In this document: positions 63,460-64,000 of the stretch, one piece after another
Layout: each line of letters begins with the position of its first letter
Numbering within the stretch: the stretch's first letter is position 1
From: Hymenobacter sp. BT559
Lineage (GTDB): Bacteria; Bacteroidota; Bacteroidia; Cytophagales; Hymenobacteraceae
Reading direction: 5' to 3'
Assembly (NCBI RefSeq): GCF_016427535.1
Contig: NZ_JAELXV010000003.1
Coordinates: forward strand, 806,001-870,000
DNA: 64,000 nucleotides
The notes under the pieces: generated by a model
What the model was told of the DNA's origin: nothing
Databases searched by the model: none
Seen by the model: only the letters and a program-made list of their open reading frames with translations
Position numbers and translations under genes: made by a program

Positions 63460-64000
63460 GTGGCTCAACTGCTCTCGCCCGTTTTGCTTGCCCCCTCTGC
63501 TAACGCAGAGCCCGCCCGGCCGGAAAATATTTCCAATCGTCGGCTGCGGGCTATCCTGAGTGGGTCGGTAGGTAACCTAGTAGAGTGGTATGATTGGTAC
63601 GTGTTCTCGTCGTTCTCGCTGTATTTCTCGGGCTCATTTTTTCCTTCCGACGATGCCACCGCGCAGCTCTTACACACGGCTGGTATTTTCGCCCTAGGGT
63701 TCCTGATGCGGCCTATTGGGGGCTGGATGTTTGGGCGCATAGCCGACAAAGTTGGCCGCAAGCAGTCGATGACGTTGTCGGTACTGCTCATGTCGCTGGG
63801 CTCGTTGCTCATTGCCCTCACGCCCACCTACCAAACCGTGGGCCTCGTAGCTCCGGTAATGCTGCTTACGGCTCGGCTGCTGCAAGGCCTGAGCGTGGGC
63901 GGCGAGTATGGCGTATCAGCCACGTACTTGGCCGAGATGGCGACGCCGCAGCGCCGAGGCTTTTATTCCAGTTTCTTATACCTAACCCTGATTGTGGCGC
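63460..64000 (+). CDS. MHS-family MFS transporter, cut by window edge
   Basis: The first 180 residues of a metabolite:H+ symporter-type MFS protein. No ATG is available; the GTG at 63460 gives a 25-residue leader, then [23 protein letters not shown], typical of MHS transporters. The MFS loop motif is [32 protein letters not shown] is the family's fourth-helix signature. Homologues carry dicarboxylates, shikimate or proline/betaine; the substrate cannot be told from this part. The C-terminus lies outside the window. Confidence 0.88.
   Translation, partial: MAQLLSPVLLAPSANAEPARPENISNRRLRAILSGSVGNLVEWYDWYVFSSFSLYFSGSFFPSDDATAQLLHTAGIFALGFLMRPIGGWMFGRIADKVGRKQSMTLSVLLMSLGSLLIALTPTYQTVGLVAPVMLLTARLLQGLSVGGEYGVSATYLAEMATPQRRGFYSSFLYLTLIVA

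Overview
The window looks like chromosome of a moderately GC-rich Bacteroidota, most likely the Hymenobacter branch of the Cytophagales. This rests on TAnnTTTG-type -7 promoter boxes, starts without obvious Shine-Dalgarno sequences, a zinc-ligand-poor L36, a type III glutamine synthetase, and many Bacteroidota families (DUF4468, DUF4097, DUF3108, DUF3857, bbp2-like porin). The genus is inferred, not proven. I saw no tRNA, rRNA, CRISPR array, transposase or phage gene.

Layout. 1-1.7 kb: a response regulator/histidine kinase pair (minus; kinase cut by the window edge). 2.0-10.7 kb: ribosomal protein genes rpsH-rplF-rplR-rpsE-rpmD-rplO-secY-map-infA-rpmJ-rpsM-rpsK-rpsD-rpoA-rplQ. The usual upstream half of this cluster (S10 operon through rpsN) is absent and rpsH has its own promoter. 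10.8-22.2 kb: a plus-strand run of envelope genes: ECF sigma factor, probable anti-sigma factor, DUF4097-like protein, an 1104-residue TPR plus MORN-like protein, two DUF3857/transglutaminase-like proteins (one catalytic-looking, one without the triad), a secreted PPC-domain protein and a DUF4442 protein. 22.2-26.8 kb: a diadenylate cyclase-like protein, a tandem TonB-C protein, a bestrophin and a lone MlaE permease.

26.9-33.1 kb is a nitrogen-assimilation locus: porin, DUF4468 protein and Amt on minus, diverging across about 680 bp of AT-rich DNA from type III glutamine synthetase. 33.1-38.9 kb: FUSC transporter, AmpG-like MFS transporter and small unknowns. 39.0-41.7 kb: rplM-rpsI-rpsB-tsf. 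41.8-48.7 kb: an RluA-type pseudouridine synthase, a PhoB/PhoR-like pair, a DUF3108 protein, recA, an outer-membrane protein and a GNAT acetyltransferase. 48.7-55.2 kb: an SDR oxidoreductase, a MoxR ATPase and two parvulin-type foldases. 55.4-58.3 kb: an RsbU/RsbV/RsbW-like partner-switching trio. 58.5-64 kb: guaB, a small Gly/His/Tyr-rich lipoprotein, an FRG-domain protein, a third two-component system and the start of an MHS-family transporter.

Two patterns run through the window. First, the palindrome CCTAGG (and CTAG in general) is strikingly common, inside genes and in hairpin loops. Second, many intergenic gaps, even between co-directional genes of one cluster, hold long perfect inverted repeats. 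Nothing here is a proven new system. The strongest leads are the CCTAGG enrichment, the 36-nt wobble-paired repeat around the terminator at 49.7 kb, the diadenylate cyclase with an unassigned sensor region, the partner-switching trio without a visible client, and the regulatory DNA between the amt and glutamine synthetase transcripts.
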